NCBI GenBank assembly: GCA_052145775.1
Contig: JBKQNY010000087.1
Coordinates: 1 to 16,593, forward strand
Source of the DNA: CAVYPR01 sp052145775
GTDB taxonomy: Bacteria > Actinomycetota > Acidimicrobiia > Acidimicrobiales > RAAP-2
Reading direction: 5' to 3'
DNA length: 16,593 nt
Position numbers and translations under genes: made by a program. A model generated the notes under the pieces. It saw only the letters and a list, made by a program, of their open reading frames with translations. It ran no database searches and was not told the origin of the DNA. This document shows, one piece after another, positions 13,932-16,593 of the stretch. Position 1 is the stretch's first letter. Each line of letters begins with the position of its first letter.

Positions 13932-14485
13932 TTGGCGCCGCCTTCGGCGGCGAGTCGCAGCTCGCTGAAGAGGGTCACCATTTCGGGCAGCTGGTAGCGG
14001 GCCTGCAGGCCGCTCGGATTGGGGAGCACCCACACCAGCGAACCCGCCAGCCGGTCATCCTGGCCACCCACCGTGGCGCGGGGACTGGAGAAGGCGGTCC
14101 GGTAGGCGCCCATGCCGAGGAAGGCCACCACCTTGGGCCGCAGCGTGCCGACCTTGGTCTCGAGTCGCCGCGCCCCCCGTCGGAGTTCTTCGGCGGAGAG
14201 CTCGTCGGCACTGGCCGTGGCCCGCTCCACCAGGTTGGTGATCCCGATGCCGTAGGACAGCAGTTGCTGCTGTTCTTCGGGTCGGAGGAGCCGGTCGGTG
14301 AGACCTGCGCCGTGGAGCGCTTTCCAGAAGCGGTTGCCAGGTCGGGCGAAGTGCGCCCCTTCGGCCGCCGACCGCAGCCCCGGATTGATCCCGCAGAAGA
14401 GGAGGCGGAGACCGGGGGAGACAACGTCGTCGACGGTCCGCCCCGTCGCCGCCTGGAGCTTCTCCGGTCCTCGTCCCACGAGCAA
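13928..14485 (-). CDS. mug: G/U(T)-mismatch uracil-DNA glycosylase
   Basis: A 185-residue member of the MUG/TDG branch of the uracil-DNA glycosylase superfamily, which removes uracil or thymine mispaired with guanine and so repairs deamination damage, relevant in a GC-rich genome. It follows E. coli Mug closely: PGLRLLFCGINPG (motif 1, N34 equivalent to Mug Asn18), F46-A-R-P-G-N-R-F-W, GITNLV at 81-86, and motif 2 NPSGL at 156-160. TTG at 14485 is the longest start; GTG at 14479 is an alternative, and a -10-like TAGCGT (14489-14494, minus) would put the transcript start near either, so a leaderless message is possible. It is divergent from dtxR (66-bp gap) and its stop overlaps that of pspA by four bases. 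Confidence 0.93.
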   Translation of the reverse strand: MLVGRGPEKLQAATGRTVDDVVSPGLRLLFCGINPGLRSAAEGAHFARPGNRFWKALHGAGLTDRLLRPEEQQQLLSYGIGITNLVERATASADELSAEELRRGARRLETKVGTLRPKVVAFLGMGAYRTAFSSPRATVGGQDDRLAGSLVWVLPNPSGLQARYQLPEMVTLFSELRLAAEGGAN

Positions 14486-14539
14486 TGGACGCTACCCTCG
14501 AGCACGATCCGGCCCGGGGCCGTCCCGGGTCCCGGGCGG

Positions 14540-14551
14540 TAGGATCGGTCC
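14540..14551 (+). promoter_or_regulatory. -10 element for a probably leaderless dtxR-family transcript
   Basis: TAGGAT (14540-14545) matches the -10 consensus at four positions and is followed by exactly six bases before the ATG at 14552. This is the same spacing as at marR. No -35 is clear. GGTAGGA could instead act as a ribosome site. Confidence 0.4.
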
Positions 14552-15217
14552 ATGGAGAGCGGGTACCACCCACCGGTGGAGGAGTACCTCGAGACGGTCC
14601 ACGCCCTCCAGGAGGAGGGGGTGCCCGTCATCCAGGCCCGCATCGCCGAGCGGCTCGGCCACTCGGCCCCCTCGGTCTCCGAGATGCTCGACCGCCTGGT
14701 CAACGAGGGCTACGCCCGGCGCGCCGGCCGGGTCGTCGAGCTGACGCCCAAGGGCGAGGCCCTGGCCAACAAGGTCGTCCGCAAGCACCGCCTGGCCGAG
14801 CGGCTCCTGGTCGACGTTATCGGGCTCGAGTGGCACAAGGTGCACAAGGAGGCAGGACGCTGGGAACACGTCATCTCGGACGACGTCGAAGAGCGCCTGG
14901 TCGTCCTCCTCGGTGACCCCACCACCTGCCCGCACGGGAATCCCATCCCCGGGTCAGCCCAGGCCTCCTCGTCCTCCGAGCAGATGCCGCTCGCCGACGC
15001 CGCGCCGGGTTCGACCGTCCGCCTCGAGCGCATCAGCGAGCAGGTCGAGCTCGACATGAGTGCGCTCGCCTACCTCGACGAGCACGGCTTCACCCCGGGC
15101 GCCACCGCCGTGGTGACCTCCCGCGGACCCGACGGCACCCTCCTGCTGGAGCTGGCCGCCTCGACCGTCGCCTTCGGCCCGGACCTCTCGAGTCACCTCT
15201 ACGTCGTGGCGGCGTAG
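14552..15217 (+). CDS. DtxR/IdeR/MntR-family metal-dependent regulator
   Basis: A 221-residue metalloregulator with the full three-domain layout: winged helix (1-65; IQARIAERLGHSAPSVSEML is the HTH), dimer and metal-binding domain (66-135; RKHRLAERLL, RWEHVISDDVEERLV, HGNPIPG), and a C-terminal SH3/FeoA-like domain (about 150-221). Aligned by eye to DtxR, H79, E83, H98, E105 and H106 are kept at identical numbers, but Cys102 is Gly102, and DtxR Met10 corresponds to Glu11, as in MntR. Ancillary site 1 therefore looks intact while primary site 2 lacks one ligand; C126/H128 in TTCPHGN might help. Fe(II) or Mn(II) control of uptake or storage genes is expected, which metal is unclear. It probably represses when metal-bound. 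It is divergent from mug. Confidence 0.93.
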   Translation: MESGYHPPVEEYLETVHALQEEGVPVIQARIAERLGHSAPSVSEMLDRLVNEGYARRAGRVVELTPKGEALANKVVRKHRLAERLLVDVIGLEWHKVHKEAGRWEHVISDDVEERLVVLLGDPTTCPHGNPIPGSAQASSSSEQMPLADAAPGSTVRLERISEQVELDMSALAYLDEHGFTPGATAVVTSRGPDGTLLLELAASTVAFGPDLSSHLYVVAA

Positions 15218-15219
15218 CA

Positions 15220-15232
15220 CCGACCGGGTCGG
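15220..15232. terminator. Palindrome after the dtxR-family stop
   Basis: CCGACC-G-GGTCGG begins three bases after the stop at 15217, between it and the convergent clpS-like stop at 15283. It is a plausible stem for termination but lacks a T tract. Confidence 0.3.
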
Positions 15233-15282
15233 GCGTGCCCCCCCGAATGCGGTGAGGAGGGAGCCGATTGCCGGAGCCGTGG

Positions 15283-15582
15283 TCAGAGGCGCTCCATGCG
15301 GGCGCGGACGTTGCGGGTCCGCAGGGACCGGACCGCCCTGCGTGCCTCGGCCTCGGCCAACACGGCGGCCAGCGCCTCACCGGTGGTGTGCACCTTCATG
15401 GCCAGCGCTGCGGCTTCCTCGGGCGTGAAGCCGAACAGCTCGATGCACGCCCCCTCCACCTCAGCGAAGGTGGTGAAGTCGCTGTCGAGGATGATCACGG
15501 CGTAGTGGCCGTCGAACAGCGTGCCGACCTTCTCGGCGATCTCCTCCTCGACGACCGCTTCGGCGCCGGTGTGTGACGGCAA
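15283..15582 (-). CDS. ClpS-like adaptor with altered degron-binding residues
   Basis: A 99-residue protein with the ClpS core fold: HYAVIILDSDFTTFAEV, ELFGFTPEEAAALAMKVHTTGEAL and a final helix. ClpS hands proteins with N-terminal degrons to the ClpA/ClpC unfoldase. Compared by eye with E. coli ClpS, the pocket motif N34-D35-D36 reads D33-S34-D35, Met40 is Phe39, while His66 is kept as H65. Actinobacterial ClpS usually shows WNDPVN here, so this is a divergent copy that may bind a different N-terminus or another partner. The basic C-terminus (RSLRTRNVRARMERL) is unusual. TTG at 15582 is the only common start in the frame, with GGGGG upstream; a -10-like TAAATT (15625-15630, minus) could be its promoter. 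No clp protease gene is nearby. Confidence 0.78.
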   Translation of the reverse strand: MPSHTGAEAVVEEEIAEKVGTLFDGHYAVIILDSDFTTFAEVEGACIELFGFTPEEAAALAMKVHTTGEALAAVLAEAEARRAVRSLRTRNVRARMERL

Positions 15583-15695
15583 TCCGTGCGCCCCCAGTTC
15601 GGTCTCTGATCGACTCCGCGGGGCAATTTAGGCCGCGTCCGCCTGCTCCGCCCGCCCACGGGCACGCGTCGGTGAATGCCGCTAGAACGTGGGCG

Positions 15696-16592
15696 ATGGC
15701 CTACGTCTTCGCCGTGGCCGCGGCGCTGGTGAGCGCCCTGGCGGGCATCAGCCAGCGTCTCGGTCTGGAGTCGGCGCCGGCCGACAGCGCCATGCGGCTC
15801 CGGCTCCTCACCCACGCGCTACGTCGTGGGGTCTGGCTGCTCGGCTTCGGTCTCCTCCTGGGCCAGTTCGTCCTGCAGGCGACGGCACTGCGCTTCGGCC
15901 AGTTGAGCGTGGTCCAGCCGGTGCTCACCCTCGATCTGCTCTTTGTGGTGGCCATCCTCGCCGTCTTCTTCCATCGCCACGTCGGCTGGCGCGAGTGGAC
16001 GTCTGCGTCGGCCGTCGTCGTGGGACTGGGCGGGTTCTTGATCCTGGCCTCGCCCGCTGTCGGTCGTGGCATCCCGGGGACCGCCGGGTGGGTGGTGGTG
16101 AGCTGCGTGGTCGGTGTGGCCGCGGCCACGCTGGTGGTCACGACCCGGTGGGGACCGCGCTGGTGGCGAGCCACGGCATTCGGCGCGGCCGCCGCCGTGC
16201 TGTTCGCCTACAACGCAGCTCTGACCAAGGCGACGACCACGATCATCACCCAAGGATGGCGCCACGTCCTCACACATTGGGAACCTTGGGCCATCGGCGT
16301 GACCGGTCTGTTGGGATTCTTCCTGCTGCAGAACGCCCTGCACGCAGGCCCCATCGCCGCTTCGAGGGCGACCATGGTGACGGTGAACCCGCTGGTCAGC
16401 ATCGCCATCGGGGCGACGATCTTCCACGAGCACCTGCGCACCGGCCACGGATTCGCGCTGGCCGAGGCGTTGGCCCTGCTGGTCTTGTGCGCAGGCGGCT
16501 TCGGCCTGGCCAGCTCGCCGCTGGTCGCCGGCGCGGCCCCCGAGGGGCAGCACGGCGAGCTGCTCAGCGCGCCCGCCGTGCAGCCCCAGTGA
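15696..16592 (+). CDS. DMT/EamA-type membrane transporter
   Basis: A 298-residue hydrophobic integral membrane protein with about nine or ten predicted helices, the first at 2-19 and the last at about 254-274, in the two-fold layout of the drug/metabolite transporter superfamily. Typical segments are QATALRFGQLSVVQPVLTLD (59-80 region) and its second-half counterpart ALHAGPIAASRATMVTVNP followed by GATIFHEHL; the latter resembles the conserved last-quarter motif of EamA proteins. The pattern is also close to NIPA-like DMT members. Substrate cannot be inferred. ATG at 15696 opens directly into helix 1; GTG at 15672 would add eight residues, and the frame reaches 15573 but the extension is Pro/Arg-rich. 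The ribosome site is weak. It ends one base before the window edge and is complete. Confidence 0.88.
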   Translation: MAYVFAVAAALVSALAGISQRLGLESAPADSAMRLRLLTHALRRGVWLLGFGLLLGQFVLQATALRFGQLSVVQPVLTLDLLFVVAILAVFFHRHVGWREWTSASAVVVGLGGFLILASPAVGRGIPGTAGWVVVSCVVGVAAATLVVTTRWGPRWWRATAFGAAAAVLFAYNAALTKATTTIITQGWRHVLTHWEPWAIGVTGLLGFFLLQNALHAGPIAASRATMVTVNPLVSIAIGATIFHEHLRTGHGFALAEALALLVLCAGGFGLASSPLVAGAAPEGQHGELLSAPAVQPQ

Positions 16593-16593
16593 G

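Overview
The window reads as chromosomal DNA from a high-GC actinobacterium. Evidence is GTG/TTG starts, strong G/C third-position bias on the right side, an LAFTG cell-wall sorting signal of the class E sortase type, a DtxR-type metalloregulator, a PspA homologue and apparently leaderless promoters. An acidimicrobial or related deep lineage would fit, but that is inference and the species cannot be read from the sequence. No rRNA, tRNA, CRISPR array, intact insertion sequence or phage gene was seen.

Left part (about 1-6070): the 3' end of a secreted repeat protein with a sortase signal (3-485), a small lipoprotein (527-967), a largely gene-free and less GC-rich stretch (968-1738), an OmpR-family response regulator (1739-2458), and, converging on it, a 1157-residue membrane hybrid histidine kinase with three GAF-like domains, a PAS domain and a receiver (2597-6070, minus). 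This half looks like cell-surface and signalling DNA. The kinase and regulator may work together, but nothing in the sequence proves it.

A second gene-poor stretch (6071-6897) holds several inverted repeats upstream of the kinase and of the next gene. Base composition rises in GC across it.

Right part (6898-16592) is dense and GC-rich. First comes a hydrolase group: a class C beta-lactamase-like esterase (6898-8157), an alpha/beta hydrolase lacking an obvious catalytic His (8278-9144), and, convergent, an amidohydrolase-2 protein (9169-10335) behind a MarR regulator (10473-10949). The MarR gene is divergent from a secreted DUF3089 lipase-like protein (11003-12190), and a 13-bp palindrome sits between them in a position to control both promoters. 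The arrangement suggests inducible use of an ester, lactone or aromatic compound; the substrate is unknown.

Next are maintenance genes: a stand-alone class I glutamine amidotransferase (12342-13091), PspA/IM30 (13197-13931), the mismatch uracil-DNA glycosylase Mug (13928-14485, minus), a DtxR/IdeR-family metalloregulator missing one canonical metal ligand (14552-15217), a divergent ClpS-like adaptor (15283-15582, minus), and a DMT/EamA-type membrane transporter (15696-16592).

No clearly new multi-gene system is evident. The strongest leads are the MarR-centred divergent hydrolase locus with its operator and leaderless start, the altered ligand residues in the DtxR and ClpS homologues, the His-less alpha/beta hydrolase, and the large orphan-looking hybrid kinase.
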